From contig NZ_ARQE01000010.1 of the NCBI RefSeq assembly GCF_000382705.1, positions 1 through 64,000 on the forward strand: 64,000 nucleotides of DNA. The letters run 5' to 3'. Below are positions 7,410 to 16,200 of this stretch, piece after piece. Each line of letters starts with the position of its first letter. Within the stretch, counting starts at the first letter, position 1. The DNA is from Aureimonas ureilytica DSM 18598 = NBRC 106430. GTDB taxonomy: Bacteria; Pseudomonadota; Alphaproteobacteria; Rhizobiales; Rhizobiaceae. The position numbers were made by a program, and so were the translations under genes. Below the pieces are notes generated by a model, which worked only from the letters and a program-made list of their open reading frames with translations, made no database searches and was not told the origin of the DNA.

Positions 7410-8137
7410 CGGCGATCGAACTGAACGGCGTGACGCATCGTTACGAAGGCGCCGAGATGCGCTTCGATCTCACGGTGGAGGCCGGCGAATGGCTGGCGCT
7501 GATCGGCCCGTCCGGCGCGGGAAAGTCCACGCTGCTCGATCTCGTGGCGGGGTTTCTCGCGCCCGAATCCGGCACGATCCATCTGATGGGCGCGGATCGG
7601 ACGCGCGACGAGCCGGCCACGCGCCCGATCAGCATGATGTTTCAGGACAACAATCTCTTTGCCCATCTGACGGCCGAGGAGAATGTCGCGATCGGCCTCG
7701 AGCCCCGCGCCCGGCTCGGCCGGGCCGCGCGCGAGCGGGCCCGCAAGGGCCTCGCCGAAGTGGGCCTCGAAGGGTTCGGGCCGCGCCGACCGGCGGAGAT
7801 GTCGGGCGGCGAGCGCCAGCGCGTGGCGCTGGCCCGCGCCTTTCTGCGCGAACGGCCGATCCTGCTTCTGGACGAACCCTTCGCCGCTCTCGGGCCGGCG
7901 CTGCGCGCGGAGATGCTGGCGCTCGTCGCCCGGCTGCGCGCCCGCGCGTCCATGCCGCCGACCGTCGTCATGGTGACGCATCACCCGGACGACGCGCGCG
8001 GCTTTGCCGACCGGCTGGCGTTTCTCGAAAACGGACGCATCGCGCTGACCGGCCCGGTGGCCGAACTCCTGGACGAAAGGCCCGATCCGAGGCTCCGCGC
8101 CTATCTCGGCGGCGCCAGGGATTCGGGTGAACCCTAA
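7406..8137 (+). CDS. thiQ: Thiamine ABC transporter, ATP-binding protein
   Basis: A 243-residue ABC ATPase: Walker A 'GPSGAGKS' (34-41), Q-loop Gln80, signature 'MSGGERQ' (132-138), Walker B 'ILLLDEP' (152-158) and H-loop His192. It starts in the ATGA overlap with thiP; a longer frame extends far upstream antisense-like through thiP but is not a gene. It powers thiamine import through ThiP. The signature motif has Met in place of the usual Leu, common in ThiQ. Confidence 0.92.
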   Translation: MTAIELNGVTHRYEGAEMRFDLTVEAGEWLALIGPSGAGKSTLLDLVAGFLAPESGTIHLMGADRTRDEPATRPISMMFQDNNLFAHLTAEENVAIGLEPRARLGRAARERARKGLAEVGLEGFGPRRPAEMSGGERQRVALARAFLRERPILLLDEPFAALGPALRAEMLALVARLRARASMPPTVVMVTHHPDDARGFADRLAFLENGRIALTGPVAELLDERPDPRLRAYLGGARDSGEP

Positions 8138-8285
8138 TTTGGTCCTTTTCCCCGGGCATCGCGAAAAGCGCCGAACGGATGTCGTTTTGAAATTTTGTGT
8201 GACGCCTCAACCCTTTCGCGAGGCGGTCGGTTTCGGATAGATCATTTCGGACTCGCATGAATGTTACCGCAGGGAATCGTCGGAC

Positions 8286-9830
8286 ATGGTGCATGAGGTT
8301 TCGCCGCTCGGCGTCGCACGAACCAGCTCGCTGGTTCGTCGCGCGCTCAAGGGGGCGATGGTCGCATGGCCGCTCTGGTTTCTCGCCGGCTGCACCACTC
8401 TGGGCGCCGGGCTGGAGGAAGCCGCGGTCAGTCCCGACGTTCAGACCGGCTATCTTCCAGGCCAGAGCCGGCAGCCCGTGTCCTTCGACGCGGTGCAGTC
8501 CTCCGACCCGCAGTCGACCATCGGCAAGTCGCAGCATCCCAAGATTCTCGCGGCCTATGGCGGCGCCTATTCCGACCCGAAGCTCGAGCTGATGCTGGCC
8601 GGCATCGTCGGCAAGCTTGCCGCCGTGTCGGAGGACCCCAACCGCGCCTATCGCATCACCGTCCTCAACTCGCCCAATATCAACGCCTTCGCCCTGCCCG
8701 GCGGCTTTCTCTACGTAACGCGCGGTCTCCTCGCGCTCGCCAACGATTCGGCCGAGGTCGCCGCCGTGCTCGCCCATGAGATGGGCCATGTGCGCGCCAA
8801 TCACGGCATCGAGCGCCAGCAGCGCGAGGAAGCGGCGGAACTCGCGGGCCGCGTCGTGTCCGAAGTCCTGTCCAGCGACACCGCGGCGCGCGCGGCGCTG
8901 GCGCGCGGGCGGCTGAATCTCGCCAGCTTCTCGCGCAATCAGGAGCTTCAGGCCGACGCGATGGGCATCAAGCAGACGGGGGATGCGGGCTACGACCCCT
9001 ATGCCGCCGCGCGCTTCCTCAAGGCGATGGACAGTTTCTCCAACTTCCGCAACGCCTTCCAGGCGACCAATCCGCAGCTCGACTTCCTGGCCTCGCATCC
9101 CGCCGCGCCGCAGCGCATGGAGCTGGCGCGCCGCCATGCCGCCGCCTTCGGGCCGGAGGGCGTCGGCGTGACGGAGCGCAACCGCTATCTCGACGGCATC
9201 AACGGCATGCTGTTCGGCGACACGGCGTCGGAAGGCTATGTGCGGGCGCGCACCTTCTTCCATCCGGGCCTCGGCATCACCTTCTCGGTGCCCGAGGGCT
9301 TCGTGATCGACAACACGGCGGAAGCGGTGCTCGCCACCGGGCCGGGCGACACGGCCGTGCGCTTCGACGGCATCGCCGTGCCCGAAACCACGAGCCTCAC
9401 GGACTATATCCAGAGCGGCTGGGTCGGCGGGCTCGACAAGAACTCGATCCGTCAGGTGCAGATCAACGGCCTTCCCGCCGCGACGGCGCAGGCCGCCGGC
9501 GGGTCCTACGTGTTCAACGTCACGGTGATCCGTATCGGCGGGCAGGTCTATCGCTTCCTGACCGCCCTGCCCGCCGACTCGGCCGGGCGCCTCGCCAGCA
9601 TTTCGGGCAGCATCGCGCAGTCCTTCCGGCTCCTGTCGCCGGCCGAGCGCAACAATCTGAAGCCGCTGCGCATCCGCGTCGTCACGGCGAAGGCGGGCGA
9701 CACGCAGGAGTCGATCGCCGCCCGCATCCAGGGCGTCGACCGCAAGCTCGACATGTTCCGCCTTCTCAACGACATGACCGACGAGAGCGAGGTCGAGGCC
9801 GGCGAGCGTTACAAGATCGTCGCGGAATAG
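8286..9830 (+). CDS. M48-family zinc metalloprotease, lipoprotein
   Basis: A 514-residue predicted lipoprotein: a hydrophobic segment ends in the lipobox 'LAGC' with Cys36 as lipidation site. The M48 protease domain carries the zinc motif 'HEMGH' (164-168) and third ligand E220 in 'NQELQAD'. Residues 250-450 form a second region of unknown role, and the last 50 residues ('VVTAKAGDTQESIAARI...LNDM') resemble a LysM-type repeat, suggesting peptidoglycan binding. It resembles the BepA-like outer-membrane quality-control proteases but lacks visible TPR repeats. ATG 25 codons in is an alternative start. Single gene, followed by a bidirectional terminator. Confidence 0.85.
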   Translation: MVHEVSPLGVARTSSLVRRALKGAMVAWPLWFLAGCTTLGAGLEEAAVSPDVQTGYLPGQSRQPVSFDAVQSSDPQSTIGKSQHPKILAAYGGAYSDPKLELMLAGIVGKLAAVSEDPNRAYRITVLNSPNINAFALPGGFLYVTRGLLALANDSAEVAAVLAHEMGHVRANHGIERQQREEAAELAGRVVSEVLSSDTAARAALARGRLNLASFSRNQELQADAMGIKQTGDAGYDPYAAARFLKAMDSFSNFRNAFQATNPQLDFLASHPAAPQRMELARRHAAAFGPEGVGVTERNRYLDGINGMLFGDTASEGYVRARTFFHPGLGITFSVPEGFVIDNTAEAVLATGPGDTAVRFDGIAVPETTSLTDYIQSGWVGGLDKNSIRQVQINGLPAATAQAAGGSYVFNVTVIRIGGQVYRFLTALPADSAGRLASISGSIAQSFRLLSPAERNNLKPLRIRVVTAKAGDTQESIAARIQGVDRKLDMFRLLNDMTDESEVEAGERYKIVAE

Positions 9831-9861
9831 ACGGCTTTCCGATTTCCATCACCGACCAACA

Positions 9862-9888
9862 AAAAGGCCGCCTCGAGGGCGGCCTTTT
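9862..9888. terminator. Bidirectional intrinsic terminator
   Basis: AAAAGGCCGCC, loop TCGAG, GGCGGCCTTTT: a seven-base GC stem flanked by A and T runs, lying between the convergent M48 protease gene and rpoH. It can end transcription from either side. Confidence 0.85.
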
Positions 9889-9908
9889 CGGTTTCGGAGA
9901 GAAAGCCT

Positions 9909-10775
9909 TCAGCTGATGAAGGCGGCTTCGTCCGGGTTGGCCTTCAGAAGCGCGGCGCGCAGCTTTTCCAGCGCGCGGGTCTCGATCTGGCGCACGCGCT
10001 CCTTGGAGATGCCGAGCTTGGAGCCGAGCGCTTCCAGCGTCGCGCCCTCGTCCTGCAGGCGGCGCTCGCTGATGATCTTCAGTTCGCGCTCGCTGAGCAC
10101 GTCCAGCGCCGAACGGAGCCAGATCACGCGGCGCTCGTCGTCGATCGAGGCGGAGACCATCTCGTCGGGCAGCGGATCGTTGGAGACGAGGAAGTCCTGA
10201 CGGTCGGCCGAGCCGGACTCGTCTTCCATCAAGGGCGCGTTCAGCGAGGAATCGGGGCCGGACAGGCGCGAGTCCATCAGCGCCACGTCGCCTTCCGACA
10301 CTTTCAGCGCGGTCGCGATTTCCTTGTACATCTCGGTGCCCGACAGGCTCTCGCTGCCCTGGCTGAGACGGGCGCGCAGACGACGCAGGTTGAAGAACAG
10401 CGCCTTCTGCGCCGACGACGTGCCGCCGCGCACGATCGACCAGTTGCGCAGGATATAGTCCTGGATCGAAGCGCGGATCCACCACGTCGCGTAGGTCGAG
10501 AAGCGCACTTCGCGCTCGGGCTCGAACCGCGCCGCCGCTTCCAGAAGGCCGACATGGCCTTCCTGGATCAGGTCGTTCATGGCGAGGCCGAAATGCCGGA
10601 ACTTCGAGGCCATGGAGATCACCAGGCGCATATGCGCCGAGGTGATCTTGTGAAGGGCTTCCTGGTCCTGGTTCTCCTTCCAGCGCACGGCCAGCTCGTA
10701 TTCCTCCTCCCGCGCCAGATAGGGAGCGGCCATGGCGGCCTGGATGAGATGGCGACGCGTGGATTGGGACTTCAT
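9909..10775 (-). CDS. rpoH: RNA polymerase sigma-32 factor, RpoH2-like
   Basis: A 288-residue heat-shock type sigma factor. Region 2 reads 'DLIQEGHVGLLEAAARFEP' and 'FSTYATWWIRASIQDYILRNWSIVR' (about 68-116), the RpoH box is 'QKALFFNLRR' (123-132), and the region 4 helix-turn-helix is 'LGSKLGISKERVRQIETRALEKL' near the C terminus. Start at ATG 10775 ('MKSQSTRRHLIQAAM') matches the usual N terminus; the longer frame adds 44 unrelated residues. Length and the N terminus fit the second rhizobial copy (RpoH2), linked to oxidative and stationary-phase stress, rather than the 300-residue RpoH1. It directs RNA polymerase to stress promoters. Confidence 0.9.
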   Translation of the reverse strand: MKSQSTRRHLIQAAMAAPYLAREEEYELAVRWKENQDQEALHKITSAHMRLVISMASKFRHFGLAMNDLIQEGHVGLLEAAARFEPEREVRFSTYATWWIRASIQDYILRNWSIVRGGTSSAQKALFFNLRRLRARLSQGSESLSGTEMYKEIATALKVSEGDVALMDSRLSGPDSSLNAPLMEDESGSADRQDFLVSNDPLPDEMVSASIDDERRVIWLRSALDVLSERELKIISERRLQDEGATLEALGSKLGISKERVRQIETRALEKLRAALLKANPDEAAFIS

Positions 10776-11004
10776 GGCACGAACCTTCCGAGGACGTCGA
10801 TAACACCGATCACAGGGGCTCTTTGCGGCCGTGCGACCGAAGAACCGTTGCGAGGAAAATGCGTGTCTCGAAGGAAGGTTCCGGCAACCGGAATCTTTTT
10901 TGCGCAATGTAGCGCTTTTTTTCAGACGTCAAGATCGAGGGGGAAAAGCGACGGGGAGTCCGACTCGACCCGTCTTTTCGTCGTATCAGGTCTTGACCCA
11001 TAAG

Positions 11005-11035
11005 AAAAGCCGGCCAAGGAACTGGCCGGCTTTTT
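11005..11035 (-). terminator. Intrinsic terminator of carD
   Basis: AAAAGCCGGCCA (11005-11016), loop AGGAAC, TGGCCGGCTTTTT. The eleven-base stem with flanking A/T runs works in both directions; it lies 26 bases past the carD stop and upstream of rpoH, insulating the two genes. Confidence 0.85.
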
Positions 11036-11060
11036 CAAGGGTGACGGATGGGCGAAGCGC

Positions 11061-11663
11061 TTACGCGGCTTCTTCCTGCTCCGCCTCGGCGGTGAGGTCG
11101 TCATCGCCCTCGGTCTCGTCCTCGTCCAGAACCTTGGCGTTGCGCTTGGGATTCTTGTTGAGGTTGGTCTCGATCAGGCGAACCGCTTCGGTCTCGCTCA
11201 CCTCGTTCACGGCGGCGAGCTCGCGCGCCATGCGGCCGAGGGCGGCTTCGTAAAGCTGACGCTCGGAATAGGACTGCTCAGGCTGGGAGTCGGCCCGGTA
11301 GAGATCGCGCACCACTTCGGCGATGGAGATGAGATCGCCCGAATTGATCTTCGCGTCGTATTCCTGCGCGCGGCGGCTCCACATGGTGCGCTTCACGCGG
11401 GCACGGCCCTGCACGACCTTGAGGGCGCGCTCCACGAAGTCGGTTTCGGACAGCTTGCGCATCCCGACCTGCTCGGCCTTGGCGACCGGCACCTTGAGGC
11501 GCATCTTGTCCTTCTCGAAGTCGATCACGAAGAGTTCGAGCTTCATGCCCGCGACCACCTGCTCTTCGATCGCGACGATCTGACCCACGCCATGAGCGGG
11601 ATAGACGATGCTCTCGCCGGTCTTGAAACCCTGACGCTGGGAGGTCTTCTTCTGAGTGCTCAT
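11061..11663 (-). CDS. carD: CarD/CdnL-family transcription regulator
   Basis: A 200-residue RNA-polymerase-binding protein. The N-terminal CarD/TRCF RNA polymerase interaction domain starts 'GESIVYPAHGVGQIVAIEEQ' (about 13-32), followed by 'MRLKVPVAKAEQVGMRKLSE', and the helical DNA-binding part includes 'RVKRTMWSRRAQEYDAKINSGDLI'. The last 25 residues are strongly acidic. CarD proteins stabilise open promoter complexes, notably at rRNA promoters. Start at ATG 11663 gives the standard N terminus; an in-frame TTG upstream would add 30 atypical residues. It has its own promoter about 260 bases upstream and a strong terminator. Confidence 0.92.
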   Translation of the reverse strand: MSTQKKTSQRQGFKTGESIVYPAHGVGQIVAIEEQVVAGMKLELFVIDFEKDKMRLKVPVAKAEQVGMRKLSETDFVERALKVVQGRARVKRTMWSRRAQEYDAKINSGDLISIAEVVRDLYRADSQPEQSYSERQLYEAALGRMARELAAVNEVSETEAVRLIETNLNKNPKRNAKVLDEDETEGDDDLTAEAEQEEAA

Positions 11664-11897
11664 ACGCTTGGTAAACTCCCTGTTGTGCAGAGCGACGAAG
11701 GCCGCTATGCACGGCACGACCGAGCGGTCGCGGACTGAGCGTTCCGACCCCAATGAGCCGGACCAGCCTGGAACCCCGGGGGCCGGCCTTCACGACGCTC
11801 GCACGACAGCCCACCGGAAAGAGGCGGTCTGGAAGAGCGGACGTTCGGGAAGACCTTTCGGAAGCGCCGTGAGCGCTGGTCGGACACGAGGATCCGA

Positions 11898-11919
11898 CTG
11901 CAACGTTCGACTGTTGCAG
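11898..11919. promoter_or_regulatory. Inverted repeat at the carD start site
   Basis: CTGCAAC (11898-11904), an eight-base centre GTTCGACT, and GTTGCAG (11913-11919) form a perfect seven-base dyad. It begins three bases downstream of the -10 hexamer, so it covers the expected transcription start. It could be a repressor operator or the first hairpin of the leader RNA. Confidence 0.5.
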
Positions 11920-11921
11920 AA

Positions 11922-11950
11922 ATAATACCCTGTCCGGATCAAAAATTCAA
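11922..11950 (-). promoter_or_regulatory. Promoter of carD
   Basis: Minus-strand TTGAAT (plus 11945-11950), 17-base spacer, TATTAT (plus 11922-11927). This is the best housekeeping-type promoter in the window, sitting in an unusually AT-rich patch. The start would be near 11915, leaving a leader of about 250 bases before carD. Confidence 0.7.
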
Positions 11951-12196
11951 CCAAAATGCGCAGGGAACCGCACGTGTCCACGCTCGTTTTTCGCGGTTGC
12001 GAAAACGAGGTCGTCGCCGGTCGGCAACGGAAAGCGCGGGCGAAGCCAGGGAGCCGGTTGGAACGGCCGTCCTTCCCGCTGGAGCCCGCCGGGATCGTCC
12101 GGCATGAGGTCCGCCCGAAGCGGGGATTTCAGGAGACGTTAGAAGGAGGGTGCGCCGCGATCAAGCGGGAAATTCCCCTCCCCCTTCTTCGATGTC

Positions 12197-12222
12197 AGCT
12201 TCGGGACAGTCGCCCCGAAGCT
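12197..12222 (-). terminator. 3' hairpin downstream of fdxA
   Basis: AGCTTCGGG (12197-12205) and CCCGAAGCT (12214-12222) form a perfect nine-base stem with an eight-base loop, starting 17 bases after the fdxA stop. There is no T run, so it may be a weak or Rho-assisted terminator or an RNA-stabilising hairpin. Confidence 0.5.
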
Positions 12223-12238
12223 TCGCTTGTCCTAAAGG

Positions 12239-12577
12239 TCAGTCGCCTTGGCCGGGCGCGGTGGAGAAGAACTTCTCCAGCTTGCCCTCGACGCCGTCCA
12301 TGTCCTTGGCGTCCGCCGGCGGATCGCGCTTGACCGTGATGTTGGGCCATTGCGTCGCATAGTCGGCGTTCAGCTTCAGCCACTTGTCGAGCTGGGGCTC
12401 GGTGTCCGGCTTGATCGCCTCGGCCGGGCATTCCGGCTCGCAGACGCCGCAATCGATGCACTCGTCGGGATGGATGACCAGCATGTTCTCGCCTTCGTAG
12501 AAGCAGTCCACCGGACAGACTTCCACGCAGTCCATGTACTTGCAGCGAATGCAGTTGTCGGTGACGACATAGGTCAT
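12239..12577 (-). CDS. fdxA: Seven-iron ferredoxin
   Basis: A 112-residue [3Fe-4S][4Fe-4S] ferredoxin of the Azotobacter FdI type, a small cytoplasmic electron carrier. Cluster ligands by alignment are C9, C17 and C50 for the 3Fe cluster and C21, C40, C43 and C46 for the 4Fe cluster, with extra C12 and C25 also conserved. The long C-terminal tail after residue 55 ('[16 protein letters not shown]') is typical of FdxA. It lies downstream of the S4 protein and helicase genes in the same direction, an order common in Hyphomicrobiales, with a 273-base gap that shows no other gene. Confidence 0.95.
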   Translation of the reverse strand: MTYVVTDNCIRCKYMDCVEVCPVDCFYEGENMLVIHPDECIDCGVCEPECPAEAIKPDTEPQLDKWLKLNADYATQWPNITVKRDPPADAKDMDGVEGKLEKFFSTAPGQGD

Positions 12578-12850
12578 GGCATGTTCCCGAACTGGAAGCG
12601 CCCGAGCCGCGCCGGCGGGCGCGAGCCCCGGGCGGAACGCTTTCTTGAGAAGTGAGCGAGGCCGCCGCGCCTGATGGTGGACGCTTCGCCAGGGCGCAAG
12701 AGTGCCTGCGCCCGGTCAGAGCGGGAGGTAGCCGCTCATGCCCTGTCTGGCAAGGGAATCCTTGTTCTTATTCGAACGGATCGGGAGAAGGATCATCCGC
12801 GTCGCCCGAGGCCACGCCGGCGCTTGCGCCTTCGACGACACCCGCGCCCC

Positions 12851-13198
12851 TCACCCCTGTTCCGGCTCGGCGCTCTCGTCCTCGCCCAGGAGATCGCTGA
12901 AATCCTCGCCCTCCGGCCGCCGTTGGGCGGGCGGCGTCAGGTCCTCGAACAAGCGCGCCGCTTCGCTGGCCGGACCCCGGCGCAAGCCGGGGTCGAGAAC
13001 GCGAAGCACCCGAACGCGCTCGTGCACGGAGATGGTGAGCACGTCGCCCGGCCGCACGATTCGCGCGGCATGGCCGACCTTTTCGCGGTTCACCCGCACC
13101 GCGCCCGACACGGCGAGCTTCTGGGCAAGCGATCGGGATTTAACGACACGCGCGAAGAACAGCCACTTGTCGATGCGCTGTTCTCCGCCTGCCACCAT
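12851..13198 (-). CDS. S4-domain RNA-binding protein (Hsp15/HslR-like)
   Basis: A 115-residue protein with an S4 RNA-binding domain at about 8-60 ('QRIDKWLFFARVVKSRSLAQKLAVSGAVRVN'), as in HslR/Hsp15, which binds stalled 50S ribosomal subunits. The C terminus is acidic and proline-rich. It starts 32 bases after the helicase stop and is likely cotranscribed with it. A role in ribosome rescue or RNA metabolism follows from family knowledge; the specific target is unknown. HslR of E. coli is slightly longer and basic at the end, unlike this one. Confidence 0.85.
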   Translation of the reverse strand: MVAGGEQRIDKWLFFARVVKSRSLAQKLAVSGAVRVNREKVGHAARIVRPGDVLTISVHERVRVLRVLDPGLRRGPASEAARLFEDLTPPAQRRPEGEDFSDLLGEDESAEPEQG

Positions 13199-13230
13199 GC
13201 GCCTTCCGGCCTCCCTCGGTTCCGCTCGGC

Positions 13231-16200
13231 CTATTTCAGCTTGTCCTTCAGCGCCGCGAGCTTGGCGAACGGGCTGTCCGGGTCCACCGGCTTCTGCCGG
13301 TCGTTGCGGCGCGGCTCGGTGCTCATCGTGCGCTGAGCATCGCGCTCGGGCTTGGCGTGAGGCTTGCCGCCGCCGCGATGGCCGCCGCCGAAGCGCTCCT
13401 CGCGGGAGCCCTCGCCGCCGCGACCCTGTTCGCGACCACCTTCGCGCCGCTCGCCGCCGCCCTTGCCGCCGAAGCGCTGGCCGCGCCCTTCGCCGCCATT
13501 CTGCTCGGTCCGGCCCCCGCCGCCGCCGCGCCCGAAGCGCTGGCGGTTGTCGGGACGGGCTTCGCCTGCGGTCGCCTCGGCCTCGCCGGCACGCGGTCCG
13601 GCCGAGCGGCCAGCGCCGCCATGACGGCCCGGTCCGCGCGCGCCCGGCGCGCCGCGCCCCTGGCCACGGTTGCGGTTCTCGCCGCGATAGGGGCGCCAGA
13701 GCTGGACGATCTTGGCGGGCTCGGCGCCCTCCGCTTCGGCCACGGTTCCGGCATCCTCGGGCGAGGCTTCGGACAGGGCCGTCTCGACAGGCGTTTCCTC
13801 GGCCACGGGATCGCTCACCGCGCCGGCGTGACGCACTTCCACTTCGTCGGCGTTCGACACCGGCTCGTCGCTGAGGATCGAATCGACCGGGCGCGGATCG
13901 TCGCCCGTCACGGCCGTCAGCTCGTCGTCCTGCAGCGCGGCGCCCGGATGCATGGCGGGCTGAAGGTCGGCCGTGGACAGGCTGTCGGCGGAGGCCAGCG
14001 GCTCGGCGACGTCGCTCTCGGTGGCGATGCCGTCCTGCGCCGGGGCATCGCCTGTGAGCGCGAGCGTGGCGCCTTCCTCGAGGATCTTGGCGTCCTCGGC
14101 GCTCACCTGCGCCGCCTGACGGCTGGCGGCGAGCGCGGCGGCGGCCGCCTGGTCCTGCGTGGCGATGGTCGTGTCCACCTCGCGCTGATCGACGCCCTGC
14201 GAGCGGTAGCCGAGGCCCTTCAGGATTTCGTCCATGTCGTCGGCCGTGGCGCCGAGGATCGACATCATGGCGGGGGTCACGAGGAACTCGCGCCCGTTAT
14301 AGGCGCCGTCCGGGCGCTTGCCAGCGCCCGGCGTCCAGCTCAGAGCCGGGCGGATGAGGTCGGCGAGACGCTCCAGGATGTCGACGCGCACCGCGCGCCG
14401 GCCGAGCAGGCGATAGCCCGCCAGCGAATAGAAGATCGGGTCGAACGTGGCGTCCGGCTGCACCGAGGTGCGGCCCGTCGCCAGAAGCTGCGTGACCTCG
14501 CCGAAGCCCGGACGCTCGCGCCCGTCCTTGGCGACGGCCCAGAGCAGCGTCATCAGCGCGGCCGGGGCCGGCTTCACGAGGGCCGGCAGGAAGATATGGT
14601 AGGCGCCGAAGCGCACGCCGAGGCGACGCAGCGCGGCGCGCGCGTCCTGGTCGAGGCCGCGCACGTCTTCCGAAATCTCGCGGCGTTGGATCAGGCCGAA
14701 ATTCTCGTAAAGACGGAAGGCGATGCCGCGTGCCGTGCCTTCGACGCCCTCGGGCTCGCGCAGGTCCGCGAGCGGCTTGAGGATCGTCGAGATCTGGTAG
14801 GTGACGAAGCGCTCGACCCGCTGGGCGACCTTGTCGCGCGCGGGGCCGGTCAGCCCGTCGTCCGCCAGGAGCACGGTGCGCGGGCGCAGCGGGTCCTCGC
14901 CCGCCGTCAACGTCGCGACGGGGGCTCCGAGCCAGCGCACGAGCGCATCCGAGCCGAGCGCCAAGTCGCCGTTCGGCGCGTTGAAGAACCGCTCGGCCCG
15001 CTTGTCGTACTCACCCGCCAGCGCCTTCTGCGCGGCGGCTCGAACGGCTTTGGCGTCGGGCCCGTCGGACTTCACGTCCGGCGTGAACCTGAACCCTTGC
15101 AGCTCGCCCACAAGGTGGCCCTCCACGAGCACCGTGCCGTCGCTGCCGATTTCAGCTTCCATGAATGCGTTCTCTCTCAGCCGCTTCATCAGGACGCTTG
15201 TCCTGCGATCTACGAAGCGTTTCGTCAACCGCTCGTGGAGCGCGTCCGACAATCGATCTTCGATTGCCCGTGTGTTTTCCTGCCAGTGTGTCGGATCAGA
15301 CAGCCAGCCGGGTCGGTGCGAAATATAGGTCCACGTACGGATTTCGGCGATCCGCTGCGAAAGCGTGTCGATGTCGCCCTCGGTGGAATCGGCGCGCCGC
15401 ACCTGCGACGCCATATAGTCTTCGGCCACCGCGCCGCGTTTGACAAGGTCGCCATAGATCGAGGCGATGATCTCGGCATGCTGGGCGGGCGCGATGCGCC
15501 GGTAATCCGGCAGCTTGCAGGCTTCCCAAAGCAGCTCGACATTCCTGGCGCCCTTGGCGGCGGCCATCACCCCCTCGTCGCGGGTGAGGAAGTCGAGCGC
15601 GCGCTGGTCCACCGCCGGGAGCGCCCGCACCAGCGCCTCGTCCGGCGGCAGCGCGTCGAGGCTGCGCTTCAAGCTTTCGACCGAGGCGAAGTCGAGATGG
15701 CGCGAGCGCCATTGCAGCACCTTCACCGAATCGAAGTGATGGGACTCCAGCGCTTCCACCAGTTCCTGCGGCAGCGGATCGACCCGGCCCGTGACGCCGA
15801 ACGTTCCGTCGCGCACATGCCGGCCGGCGCGCCCGGCGATCTGGCCGTATTCGGACGGGTTCAGCTGGCGATACTGGAACCCGTCATATTTCCAGTCCTG
15901 CGCGAAGGCGACGTGGTCGACATCGAGATTGAGGCCCATGCCGATCGCGTCGGTCGCGACCAGAAACTCCACCTCGCCGTTCTGATAGAGCTCGACCTGC
16001 TTGTTGCGCGTGCGAGGGCTGAGCGCGCCGAGCACCACGGCCGCGCCGCCGCGCTGGCGCCGAATCAGCTCGGCGATCGCATAGACCTCCTCGGCCGAAA
16101 AGGCGACGATGGCCGAGCGGCGCGGCAGGCGGGTGATCTTCTTGGAGCCGGCATAAAGAAGCTGCGACATGCGCGGGCGCGTGACGCATTGAATGCCCGG

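Larger units (their letters stand above)
11664..12196. other. Intergenic region upstream of carD
   Basis: No coding frame with family resemblance is seen on either strand. The part from about 11915 to 11664 is the predicted 250-base leader of carD. It is followed upstream by the promoter and dyad listed separately. The stretch 11960-12196 is GC-rich and holds no recognised site apart from the fdxA 3' hairpin that begins at 12197. Confidence 0.6.

Noticed and set aside
10776-10960. EcfG or RpoE-type promoter for rpoH
   Set aside because: A GGAAC is present on the minus strand but no CGTT-like element lies at 16-17 bases; TTGACG nearby has only a 15-base spacer to TACATT.
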